NCBI GenBank assembly: GCA_024683255.1
Contig: JAIKYL010000154.1
Span: forward strand, 1-12,886
Reading direction: 5' to 3'
Length of the DNA stretch: 12,886 bases
Source: Bacteroidales bacterium
GTDB lineage: Bacteria > Bacteroidota > Bacteroidia > Bacteroidales > UBA932
Position numbers and translations under genes: made by a program. Below, piece after piece: positions 1-6,684 of the stretch (positions are counted from its first letter, which is position 1; each line of letters begins with the position of its first letter). Below the pieces are notes generated by a model, which saw only the letters and a program-made list of their open reading frames with translations, did no database searches and was not told the DNA's origin.

Positions 1-26
1 TTGTCCTCAAAAAGAAATCCGAATAA
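1..26 (+). CDS. 3' end of an unknown gene coupled to the radical SAM gene (partial)
   Basis: In the frame starting at base 3 the codons read V-L-K-K-K-S-E and then TAA at 24-26. The last A of that stop is the first base of the ATG of the radical SAM gene (TAATG). This one-base stop/start overlap is the usual sign of translational coupling, so the frame is probably the tail of the preceding gene in the same operon. Only seven residues are visible, so its function cannot be read. From family knowledge, one group of Bacteroidota radical SAM/SPASM proteins is encoded beside a small putative lipoprotein; that identity for this gene is inference. Frames 1 and 2 are also open here, which lowers certainty. 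Confidence 0.45.
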
Positions 27-1096
27 TGACGGAACCCCTTTCCCTCAGACGCAGATTAGCTCTTTCTATAAACCGGAAGCTGCAGGAGGATGCCATTGAG
101 CGGCATCGGCTCCGGCAGCTTTTTTGGGAGTGTACCCTTCGCTGCAACCTTTCCTGCCGCCATTGCGGAAGCGACTGCCGGGTAACTTCCAGTATTCAGG
201 ATATGCCGATGGAGGACTTTGGCCGGGTGCTGGACAGCATTGCCCGCAGCGAGAATCCGCACGAGGTAATGATCAATGTAACCGGCGGAGAACCTCTCAT
301 GCGGGCCGATCTGGAGCAGTGCGGCCGCATGATGTACGACAAGGGCTTTCCCTGGGGCATGGTTTCCAACGGTTTTGCACTTACGGAAAAGCGCTATCTG
401 AGCCTGCTCTCCAGCGGGCTCCGGGCCATGACCATCTCCCTGGACGGAATAGGGGAAACCCACGAATGGATGAGAGGCCGGGAAGGCAGCTTCGAGCGCG
501 CGTCAAGGGCGATAAAAATGGTTATAGACTCTGCGGAAATTGAATTTGACGTAGTTACCTGCGTGAACCGCCGGAGCTACCCTCAACTGGCGCAGATCAA
601 GGAGTTCCTTATTGGCCTGGGTCTTAAGGAATGGCGCCTGTTTACGGTTTTCCCGGTGGGGCGTGCGGCCGAGGATCCCCAGTTACAACTCTCCCGCGAA
701 GAGTTCCGCGGGCTTATGGATTTTATCCGGGACACGCGGCGCGAAGGCCGCATCAAGGCCTCCTACGGCTGCGAGGGCTTTCTGGGAAACTATGAAGGTG
801 ACGTCAGGGACGGCTTTTTCATCTGCCGCGCGGGCATCAGCGTGGGCGGAATCCTTGCCGACGGGGCCATATCGGCCTGCCCCAGCATCCGGGCCGATTA
901 TCACCAGGGCAATATCTACAAGGACGACTTTATGGAAGTCTGGAATAACCGCTTCCAGCCTTACAGGGACCGCTCCTGGACCAAGGAGAAGCAGCCTTGC
1001 GCCTCTTGCAAGATGTGGAAGTTCTGCCGGGGTGGCGGCATGCACCTGAGGGACGCCCAGGGAGACCTGCTGTTCTGCCACTTGGACCGCTTATAA
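26..1096 (+). CDS. Radical SAM/SPASM domain protein
   Basis: A 356-residue iron-sulfur enzyme of the radical SAM superfamily. The CxxxCxxC motif that binds the catalytic 4Fe-4S cluster is C40, C44 and C47, and the SAM-binding GGEP motif is at about 87-90. The C-terminal part looks like a SPASM domain: C267, G280 and C285 fit C-x12-G-x4-C, followed by C325-x2-C328-x5-C334 and C351. The cysteine usually four residues after C334 is a glycine (G338), so auxiliary cluster binding may be atypical. SPASM proteins commonly modify peptides or proteins; the substrate here is unknown. The size and layout recall the Bacteroidota family found beside a radical SAM-associated putative lipoprotein (TIGR04133/TIGR04134, from memory). 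The ATG at 26 is preferred because it overlaps the upstream stop codon. No Shine-Dalgarno sequence is visible. Confidence 0.88.
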   Translation: MTEPLSLRRRLALSINRKLQEDAIERHRLRQLFWECTLRCNLSCRHCGSDCRVTSSIQDMPMEDFGRVLDSIARSENPHEVMINVTGGEPLMRADLEQCGRMMYDKGFPWGMVSNGFALTEKRYLSLLSSGLRAMTISLDGIGETHEWMRGREGSFERASRAIKMVIDSAEIEFDVVTCVNRRSYPQLAQIKEFLIGLGLKEWRLFTVFPVGRAAEDPQLQLSREEFRGLMDFIRDTRREGRIKASYGCEGFLGNYEGDVRDGFFICRAGISVGGILADGAISACPSIRADYHQGNIYKDDFMEVWNNRFQPYRDRSWTKEKQPCASCKMWKFCRGGGMHLRDAQGDLLFCHLDRL

Positions 1097-1098
1097 AC

Positions 1099-1130
1099 AA
1101 AAACCTTCGGCTTTCACCGAAGGTTTTTTT
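1099..1130. terminator. Bidirectional rho-independent terminator
   Basis: A perfect hairpin, AAAACCTTCGG / CCGAAGGTTTT with loop CTTTCA, begins three bases after the radical SAM stop and ends directly at the DUF3127 stop. The T run (1124-1130) follows the stem on the plus strand and the A run serves as the T run on the minus strand, so it can end transcription of both converging genes. Confidence 0.9.
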
Positions 1131-1535
1131 CTAGAACGGAAGATCGTCTTCCGGATTGTCGGCCGGCATGTCGTCCAGTGACGGGGCCGGCGGGGTCTGG
1201 TACGAAGGAGCCTGAGGAGCGGCCGGGGCGGCAGCGGGCTGCTGCGCAACGTCGGCGCCGGCAGGGGCGATACGCCAGATCTGGAGGTCGTTGTACCATC
1301 GGCCGTTGTATTCACGGCTCTTGAGGTTGAAGGAAACCTTTACGCGGTCTCCCGCCTGGTACTTGTCCAGTTCCTGCACTTTGTCCTGGCCCCATGCCGT
1401 GAAACAGGCCTGGGATGTGTAGTTCCCATCCGGGAATTCCAGGATGAATTCCTGCTTGGCCCAGGCGCCGCGGGCGGAAGTGCCGCTCTGGACGCCCAGC
1501 TTCTGACGGATGGTCCCTTCCAGTTCGAGTGCCAT
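1131..1535 (-). CDS. DUF3127 OB-fold-like protein with SSB-like acidic tail
   Basis: A 134-residue protein matching DUF3127, a family seen mainly in Bacteroidota and thought to adopt an OB fold. Residues 1-90 form the predicted beta-rich domain (MALELEGTIR start, aromatic-rich FTAWGQ and WYNDLQIW segments). Residues 91-120 are a proline/alanine-rich flexible linker. The protein ends MPADNPEDDLPF, which closely resembles the acidic tip of bacterial single-stranded DNA-binding protein (DDDIPF), the docking site for RecQ and other repair enzymes. The SSB layout (OB domain, low-complexity linker, acidic tip) suggests a DNA-binding or SSB-competing role, but that is inference. Its ATG lies 4 bases after the stop of the FKBP gene, so the two are probably co-transcribed, and a terminator follows directly. 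Confidence 0.87.
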   Translation of the reverse strand: MALELEGTIRQKLGVQSGTSARGAWAKQEFILEFPDGNYTSQACFTAWGQDKVQELDKYQAGDRVKVSFNLKSREYNGRWYNDLQIWRIAPAGADVAQQPAAAPAAPQAPSYQTPPAPSLDDMPADNPEDDLPF

Positions 1536-1539
1536 AGAA

Positions 1540-2292
1540 TTACTCTGCAGCGGGGGCTACGAACGGATGCACCTCCAGGAGATCCACATCAAATACCAGG
1601 GTGGCGTTGGGGCCGATGGGGCCCTGGCCGCGGTCGCCGTAAGCCATGTCGGCAGGGATCACCAGGGTGATCTTACCGCCTTCGCCCACAAGCTTCATGC
1701 CCTCGGTCCAGCCGGAGATGACGCGGTTGAGCGGGAACTCGATGCCGTCGTTCTTGTCGAACTCGGTGCCGTCGATGAGGGTACCGCGGTAGTTCACCTT
1801 GACGGTGTCACGGTCCGAAGTGGCGCGGACGCCGCTGCCGGAATCCTGGATGAGGTAAACGATACCGGTAACGGTGGAATCGGCACCGTTCTTGGTCATG
1901 AATTCCTTGCGGAACTTGTCGCCCTTCTCCTTGTTGAGACCGCCTTCATAGGCCATCTGCTTCTGGATGTAGGTGTTGAGGATAACCTGCATCTCGTTAG
2001 GATCAATCTTGAACTGCTTTACAAAAGCGGAATCGTTGGGATTCGGTTCACCCTTGGCCTTGAGAGCATCCATCATACCCTTGCGGACGATGCTCATATC
2101 CAGGTCCTGGAATTTGTTCTGGGACATTACCATGCCGAAGTTTACACCCAGGAGGTAAGCGGCAGAATCGGAATAGGCCTTGCTGGGAAGCAGGTCACGT
2201 ACGGCCTTGGAGCCTTCCACCTTGGAAGAGCCGTTGCAAGCGATCATGAGCACAGCGGCCGATGCGATTGCGATAATCTTAGTAAGTTTCAT
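1540..2292 (-). CDS. FKBP-type peptidyl-prolyl isomerase lipoprotein (FkpA/Mip-like)
   Basis: A 250-residue exported prolyl isomerase that would help fold envelope proteins. The N-terminus (MKLTKIIAIASAAVLMIAC) is a lipoprotein signal with the lipidated cysteine at C19; a methionine at -3 is slightly unusual. Residues 30-135 match the helical FKBP_N dimerisation region. Residues 145-240 are the FKBP domain with its hallmark pocket residues: Y168, F178-D179, F186, V191-I192, W195, Y218 and F234. I chose the ATG at 2292 because it gives a clean signal peptide; the frame stays open for 38 more codons upstream, but that extension has no signal and would cross the predicted promoter. The DUF3127 gene follows after 4 bases. 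Membrane leaflet and outer- or inner-membrane location cannot be decided. Confidence 0.93.
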   Translation of the reverse strand: MKLTKIIAIASAAVLMIACNGSSKVEGSKAVRDLLPSKAYSDSAAYLLGVNFGMVMSQNKFQDLDMSIVRKGMMDALKAKGEPNPNDSAFVKQFKIDPNEMQVILNTYIQKQMAYEGGLNKEKGDKFRKEFMTKNGADSTVTGIVYLIQDSGSGVRATSDRDTVKVNYRGTLIDGTEFDKNDGIEFPLNRVISGWTEGMKLVGEGGKITLVIPADMAYGDRGQGPIGPNATLVFDVDLLEVHPFVAPAAE

Positions 2293-2327
2293 AATATAAA
2301 AACGTTTATAATGTTGTTCTGTCATGC

Positions 2328-2351
2328 TTGCCGGGCCATTTTTCCCGGCAA
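2328..2351 (-). repeat. Perfect 8-bp inverted repeat at the predicted 5' end of the FKBP mRNA
   Basis: TTGCCGGG (2328-2335) and CCCGGCAA (2344-2351) flank an 8-base spacer. It lies just downstream of the predicted minus-strand -7 box, so the FKBP transcript would begin with or near a GC-rich stem-loop. No T run follows on either strand, so it is not a typical terminator. It could stabilise the mRNA or bind a dimeric regulator. Confidence 0.55.
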
Positions 2352-2355
2352 TTTG

Positions 2356-2363
2356 CAAAGTTA
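2356..2363 (-). promoter_or_regulatory. Predicted -7 promoter element for the FKBP-DUF3127 operon
   Basis: On the minus strand this reads TAACTTTG, a perfect match to the Bacteroidota -7 consensus TAnnTTTG. The start of transcription would fall near 2349, giving a leader of about 57 bases. No convincing TTTG -33 box lies 19-21 bases upstream; the region there is simply AT-rich. Confidence 0.5.
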
Positions 2364-2410
2364 GCAGTTTTTTCTTAAAAAATGTTAATAAAATGTTATG
2401 AATCAAAAAA

Positions 2411-2442
2411 TTTGGAATATTCTTGGGAAATGACTAAATTTA
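2411..2442 (+). promoter_or_regulatory. Predicted sigma-ABfr-type promoter of recQ
   Basis: TTTG at 2411-2414 and TAAATTTA at 2435-2442 are separated by 20 bases, the spacing expected for the Bacteroidota -33/-7 pair (TTTG and TAnnTTTG; 7 of 8 bases match in the -7 box). Transcription would start near 2447-2450, leaving a short leader of about 15 bases before the recQ ATG. Confidence 0.6.
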
Positions 2443-2464
2443 TACGAAACTATGAACCAAGCGT

Positions 2465-4666
2465 ATGGCCATCGACTCCAATATCCTCCACGCCAAACTG
2501 AAAACGTTCTTTGGATACGACGCTTTCAAGGGAGACCAGGAGCCCATTATCCAGCATCTGGTGGAGGGCGGGAATGCGTTTGTGCTCATGCCCACAGGCG
2601 GTGGTAAATCCCTTTGCTACCAGCTTCCGGCCCTGGTCATGGACGGTACGGCCATAGTGATTTCCCCGCTCATCGCCCTCATGAAAAACCAGGTGGACGC
2701 CATCCGGGGTTTTGAATCCGGGGAAGACGGCATAGCCCATTTCCTCAATTCTTCCCTCAGCCGCGCCCAGGTGGCGGAAGTGCGGGAAGACCTCCTCAAT
2801 GGTGTCACCAAACTGCTGTATGTGGCACCGGAGTCGCTCACCAAGGAGGAGAACATCAATCTGCTCAAGGAAATCAAGATCTCCTTCTATGCCGTGGACG
2901 AAGCCCACTGTATCTCCGAATGGGGACACGACTTCCGTCCGGAATACCGGAAAATCCGTTCCATCATAGAGGAAATCCAGCCTGCACCGGTGATCGCCCT
3001 CACGGCCACCGCCACGCCCAAGGTGCAAAGTGATATTCTCAAGAACCTTCGCATCCAGGACGCCAAGGTGTTCCGTTCCTCCTTCAATCGGCCCAACCTG
3101 TATTATGAGGTGCGGGACAAGGTGGAACCGGAAAAGGATATCATCCGCTTCATCCGGCAAAACGCCGGCAAATCCGGCATCATCTATTGCCTAAGCCGCA
3201 AGAAGGTGGAGGAACTGGCTCAGCTCCTTAGCATCAACGGCATCCGCGCCCTTCCGTATCACGCCGGGTTGGACGCCAAAACCCGGGCCGATAACCAGGA
3301 TCAGTTCCTTTCGGAGGAAGTGGACGTAATTGTGGCCACCATTGCCTTCGGCATGGGTATAGACAAGCCGGACGTCCGCTTCGTGATCCACTACGATATT
3401 CCCAAGAGCATAGAGGGCTATTATCAGGAAACCGGCCGTGCCGGGCGGGACGGACAGGAAGGCCTGTGCATTACGTACTATAGCTATAAGGACATCCAGA
3501 AGCTGGAGAAGTTCATGCAGGGAAAGCCGGTAGCGGAGCAGGAAATCGGCAAGCAGCTCCTTAACGAGACGGTGGCCTATGCCGAGTCCAGCCAGTGCCG
3601 GAGAAAGCTGCTGCTCAATTACTTCGGAGAAGATTATCTGCCGGACAACTGCGGTGCCTGCGACAACTGCCTGCATCCCAAGACCCGCTTCGACGGCCGG
3701 GAAGACATGTGCCTGGTGATAGAGCTCATTGAGTCCCTGCCGGAGCATTTCAAGATGGAGCATCTGGCCAATGTCCTTTCAGGCGTTTCCAACGCCATGG
3801 TCAAGTCCTATCAGCACGACTCGCTGGAACTCTTCGGCGCCGGAAAGGACCACGACGTCCGTTTCTGGTCGGCCGTCATCCATCAGGGACTCATCCTGCA
3901 TTTCCTGGAGAAGGACATTGAGAATTACGGCCTCATTTCCGTCACGGATCTGGGACGGAAATTCCTGGAAAAGCCATACGAGCTGCTGCTGGTGGAAGAC
4001 CGCACCTTCTCGGACGGAGAGGACGATGAAGACGACGATCAGCCGGCTGTGCCGGGCCAGGGCGGCGGCGGAGACCCTGTGCTGCTGGCCATGCTCAAAG
4101 ACCTCCGGAAAGATGTGGCCCGCAGACATAAAGTACAGCCCTGGGTGGTGTTCTCGGACCCGGCCCTGGAGGATATGTCCATCCTTTACCCGCTCACCCT
4201 CAAGGAGATGTCGGAAAAGTGTCAGGGCGTGGGAGAGGGAAAGGCCCGCAAGTTCGGTCAGCCTTTTGTGGACCTTATCGGCCGATATGTGGAGGAAAAC
4301 GAGATAGAGCGCCCGGACGATTTTATTGTTAAGTCCGTTGCCTCCAAATCCGGCAACAAGGTGTATATTATCCAGTCCATAGACAGAAAGCTTTCCCTGG
4401 AAGATATTGCCTCCGCCAAGGGTCTGGAAATGGACGAACTGCTAAGTGAAATAGAAGCCATCGTTTCCACAGGTACCCGCGTGAACCTCAACTATTACAT
4501 AGAGGAAGAACTGGACGAGGAAGTGGTGGAGGAAATCTACGATTGGTTCCGGGAGGAAGCCACCTCAGATTCCCTGGAAGAGGCCATCCAGGCCCTTGGC
4601 GGGGACTATGAAGAAGAGGAAATCCGCCTTGTGCGGCTCAAATTCTTATGCGAGGTTGCAAATTAA
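2465..4666 (+). CDS. recQ: ATP-dependent DNA helicase RecQ, long Bacteroidota form
   Basis: A 733-residue 3'-5' DNA helicase for recombination and repair. The helicase core carries Walker A (PTGGGKS, 43-49), DEAH (145-148), the TAT motif near 180-183, and motif VI QETGRAGRDG (321-330). The RecQ-C-terminal zinc site is C378, C396, C399 and C402, followed by a winged-helix region (about 410-510). An acidic, glycine-rich linker (517-536) leads to an HRDC domain (about 537-615). Beyond it lies a further 115-residue helical module of a helix-turn-helix type, absent from the roughly 610-residue E. coli enzyme but usual in Bacteroidota. The gene stands alone with its own promoter, diverges from the FKBP operon and converges on the DUF3108-like gene with a 12-base gap and no clear terminator. 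The ATG at 2465 is the first in frame. Confidence 0.97.
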   Translation: MAIDSNILHAKLKTFFGYDAFKGDQEPIIQHLVEGGNAFVLMPTGGGKSLCYQLPALVMDGTAIVISPLIALMKNQVDAIRGFESGEDGIAHFLNSSLSRAQVAEVREDLLNGVTKLLYVAPESLTKEENINLLKEIKISFYAVDEAHCISEWGHDFRPEYRKIRSIIEEIQPAPVIALTATATPKVQSDILKNLRIQDAKVFRSSFNRPNLYYEVRDKVEPEKDIIRFIRQNAGKSGIIYCLSRKKVEELAQLLSINGIRALPYHAGLDAKTRADNQDQFLSEEVDVIVATIAFGMGIDKPDVRFVIHYDIPKSIEGYYQETGRAGRDGQEGLCITYYSYKDIQKLEKFMQGKPVAEQEIGKQLLNETVAYAESSQCRRKLLLNYFGEDYLPDNCGACDNCLHPKTRFDGREDMCLVIELIESLPEHFKMEHLANVLSGVSNAMVKSYQHDSLELFGAGKDHDVRFWSAVIHQGLILHFLEKDIENYGLISVTDLGRKFLEKPYELLLVEDRTFSDGEDDEDDDQPAVPGQGGGGDPVLLAMLKDLRKDVARRHKVQPWVVFSDPALEDMSILYPLTLKEMSEKCQGVGEGKARKFGQPFVDLIGRYVEENEIERPDDFIVKSVASKSGNKVYIIQSIDRKLSLEDIASAKGLEMDELLSEIEAIVSTGTRVNLNYYIEEELDEEVVEEIYDWFREEATSDSLEEAIQALGGDYEEEEIRLVRLKFLCEVAN

Positions 4667-4678
4667 CCTCTCATCATT

Positions 4679-5374
4679 CTAGTTTTCAATGGCGCAGAGC
4701 TGCTCGGAGCATTCCTGCGTGCCGTCGGTAAAGTAAGAGTCATGGCGGATTAAGCCGTAGCCTTGGGCATACCAGGTGTCAGTAATCCTTTCCCGCTTGA
4801 GGAAAGGTGCTTTCTCTCTTTTCCGCTCCCGCACCATCATGCAGTCAAAGGTACCGGCAGGGACCGTGATGGTTTCCTGCCGAAGAACGGAGCGTTCTGT
4901 AAAATCCATAGTAAATGCGAACATGGCCCAGGACACCCGGGCATGGATTTCCTCCAGGGGTTCTCCCACGCTCAATTTAGCGGGAAGGGCCGATATGCCG
5001 CCCGAAGATTTGAAATTGAATGCCGAATAGCTTTGCTTGGCAACAATGGCGGCAGCTTCTGCCATATTGACTTCCACCGTCCCATCCTCCCGCACCAGGG
5101 CATAGGAAGAAACAGGTTCCTTGAGGGGGGACTTAACATCGTACGCCTTTACAGTTGTGGTAAAATCTACTCTAAGCGAACCATCCTCCTGGGGAGTAAC
5201 GGTGTTCACCTTTGTGGTCTGGGTCCACCAATGCTCCTCTCCGGAGCCGGAATAACGTTCGTAGCGGAACGTGGTTCCGGGTTCTGTGCAAAATAAAGCC
5301 TTTGTGGTTTGAGCCTGAGTCTCCAACGTGATAACCAGCGCAGCTACCAGACAAAATAGTGTGCAGTTTTTCAT
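4679..5374 (-). CDS. Exported protein, DUF3108/TapB-like
   Basis: A 231-residue secreted protein. Residues 1-21 (MKNCTLFCLVAALVITLETQA) form a signal peptide with likely cleavage after TQA. The mature part is rich in beta-strand patterns, with segments such as TFRYERYSG, VPAGTFDCMMVRER and TWYAQGYGLIRHDSY. The last two resemble the DUF3108/TapB-like group, in which a conversion-coefficient-like strand (PAGTFDC) precedes a 'yGlvr' segment; the assignment is by pattern memory only. The molecular function is unknown. I chose the ATG at 5374 over an in-frame TTG at 5386, because the ATG gives a standard signal peptide start. It lies 14 bases downstream of the M16 peptidase stop and is probably the last gene of the udk-led cluster. 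Confidence 0.75.
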   Translation of the reverse strand: MKNCTLFCLVAALVITLETQAQTTKALFCTEPGTTFRYERYSGSGEEHWWTQTTKVNTVTPQEDGSLRVDFTTTVKAYDVKSPLKEPVSSYALVREDGTVEVNMAEAAAIVAKQSYSAFNFKSSGGISALPAKLSVGEPLEEIHARVSWAMFAFTMDFTERSVLRQETITVPAGTFDCMMVRERKREKAPFLKRERITDTWYAQGYGLIRHDSYFTDGTQECSEQLCAIEN

Positions 5375-5388
5375 ATTCAGGTACAAAT

Positions 5389-6684
5389 TTACAGATACAC
5401 CAAGGAGGAAAGTTTCTCCGGATCAAACAGGCGGCAGGCCATGTTGCGAAGGTCCTCCGGGCCGATTTTTTCCAGGCAGGCCCGCACCTCTTCCTGGCTC
5501 ATGATGCTGCCCCAGGCCAGGAGGCTCTTCCCCATGGAAAGGCACTGGGCTTCGCCGGCCTCCGAACTGATGGCCAACTGACCCATAAGTTGTTTCCGGT
5601 AGCTCTTGACCCGAGCCTCGCTGAGAGAAGTCTCCCTAAGGCGTGAAAGGATCTTTTGAATATCGCTCATGCAGGCCTCCAGATTGGGCCTGTCGCAACC
5701 AAAACTGATGGCCACAATACCAGTATCGGCATATTGCGTGTAAGAACACTCAATCCCGTAGACCCAGCCCTTTTTCTCCCGCAGTTCGCTATTGAGCAGC
5801 GAATTGGACGCCGGCCCGCCCAGGATGTTAACCAGCATGGCCGCCACCATCCGGTCCGGCATCTGGTACAGCGAAGGCCCATAGCCCCCCACCACCGCAT
5901 TCACCTCATGGTTCCGCTTGTCCACCACCTTGTGGAATGCATCCCTATAAAGGAAGGAGGACACACTTCCTGTAGCATCGGCATAATTTTTCGCGGAAGG
6001 AAGTGTGTCCTCCTTCCCTTCATTTGCCTTTCCTGTAGCATTATTCGTTATAGAAGGGGTAGGAAATGCTTTATTGATGCAATTCAATACCTGTTTTTCC
6101 AGTTTTGTTTCGTCCTCGCCGGCCACTATGGTCAAGGCCATTCTTTCCGGCGTGAAAAACGTCTGTACAAACTCCCTCAGCTGTTTGGCTGTGATCTTCT
6201 TTACGCTGGCCGCCGTGCCCAGGATAGGATGCTCCAGCGGGTGTCCCTTGAACAGGAGCCCTTCAAATTTGTCGTAGATATCTTCGGCCGGATTGTCCTT
6301 GTAAGAGATGATTTCGTCCAGCACCACGCCCCGCTCCGTCTCAATCTCGCTGTCCGGGAAGGTGGATTCCAGGGCCAGCTCAAACAGCAGGCGGACGGCC
6401 TTCCAGAGGTCTTCTTTGAGCACCGTTGCGTGCAGGACAATCTCTTCCTTGGTGGTGTAGGCGTTCAGTTCTCCGCCCAGCCGGTCCAGGTAGCTGTTGA
6501 TGGCCGATGCCTTCTTACGGCGTGTCCCGCGGAACAGCGTATGCTCAACAAAGTGCGCTATGCCGGATGGGAATCCCGCCTCCTGGGCGGTGCCGCAGCC
6601 TATGGATAGCGCACAATACGCCACAGCCTTTCCGCTATGGCGTACCGCATATTTAAGACCGCAGGGGGACTGGCCGCTTCTCAT
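5389..6684 (-). CDS. M16 (insulinase/pitrilysin) family zinc peptidase
   Basis: A 431-residue zinc metallopeptidase of the M16 family. The inverted zinc motif HFVEH is at 44-48 (ligands H44 and H48, catalytic E47), and the third ligand E124 in VVLDEI lies 76 residues later, the family spacing. Residues 1-205 form the catalytic half and 250-431 the inactive partner half, with the GWVYGIECSY segment at 306-315. No signal peptide is visible, so it is probably cytoplasmic, unlike its exported neighbours. The linker between the halves (about 208-248) is low in complexity and is encoded by DNA carrying a long inverted repeat, described separately. The start ATG overlaps the stop of the upstream gene (ATGA), implying translational coupling. 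The substrate is unknown; processing of a product of the same operon is possible but unsupported. Confidence 0.92.
   Translation of the reverse strand: MRSGQSPCGLKYAVRHSGKAVAYCALSIGCGTAQEAGFPSGIAHFVEHTLFRGTRRKKASAINSYLDRLGGELNAYTTKEEIVLHATVLKEDLWKAVRLLFELALESTFPDSEIETERGVVLDEIISYKDNPAEDIYDKFEGLLFKGHPLEHPILGTAASVKKITAKQLREFVQTFFTPERMALTIVAGEDETKLEKQVLNCINKAFPTPSITNNATGKANEGKEDTLPSAKNYADATGSVSSFLYRDAFHKVVDKRNHEVNAVVGGYGPSLYQMPDRMVAAMLVNILGGPASNSLLNSELREKKGWVYGIECSYTQYADTGIVAISFGCDRPNLEACMSDIQKILSRLRETSLSEARVKSYRKQLMGQLAISSEAGEAQCLSMGKSLLAWGSIMSQEEVRACLEKIGPEDLRNMACRLFDPEKLSSLVYL
5952..6017. repeat. Perfect 20-bp inverted repeat within the M16 gene, with a 12-bp direct repeat
   Basis: Arm 5952-5971 (starting GGAAGGAGGACACA) is the exact reverse complement of arm 5998-6017, with a 26-base loop. 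The whole unit is 66 bp, 22 codons, so it keeps the reading frame. It encodes residues 223-245 of the interdomain linker. In addition TTCCTGTAGCAT occurs twice, at 5967-5978 and 6030-6041, 63 bp (21 codons) apart and in the same frame. This is far beyond chance for coding DNA and suggests an inserted palindromic element or a local inversion-duplication. Confidence 0.9.

Noticed and set aside
1..97. Frame 1 at the left edge, open to TGA at 97-99, as an alternative upstream gene end
   Set aside because: It would overlap the radical SAM gene by about 74 bases; the one-base TAATG overlap in frame 3 is a much more usual junction.
1510..2364. Plus-strand open frame of 284 codons opposite the FKBP gene
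   Set aside because: The minus-strand frame has a lipoprotein signal and all FKBP hallmark residues; the opposite frame has no family signs.
2292..2406. Extended N-terminus of the FKBP protein starting at 2406
   Set aside because: It would bury the lipoprotein signal 38 residues inside the protein and run through the predicted -7 box and hairpin.
5384..5391. TAAATTTG on the minus strand, a perfect -7 match just before the DUF3108-like gene
   Set aside because: No -33 box lies 19-21 bases upstream, it overlaps the M16 stop codon, and the leader would be only a few bases; probably a chance match within an operon.
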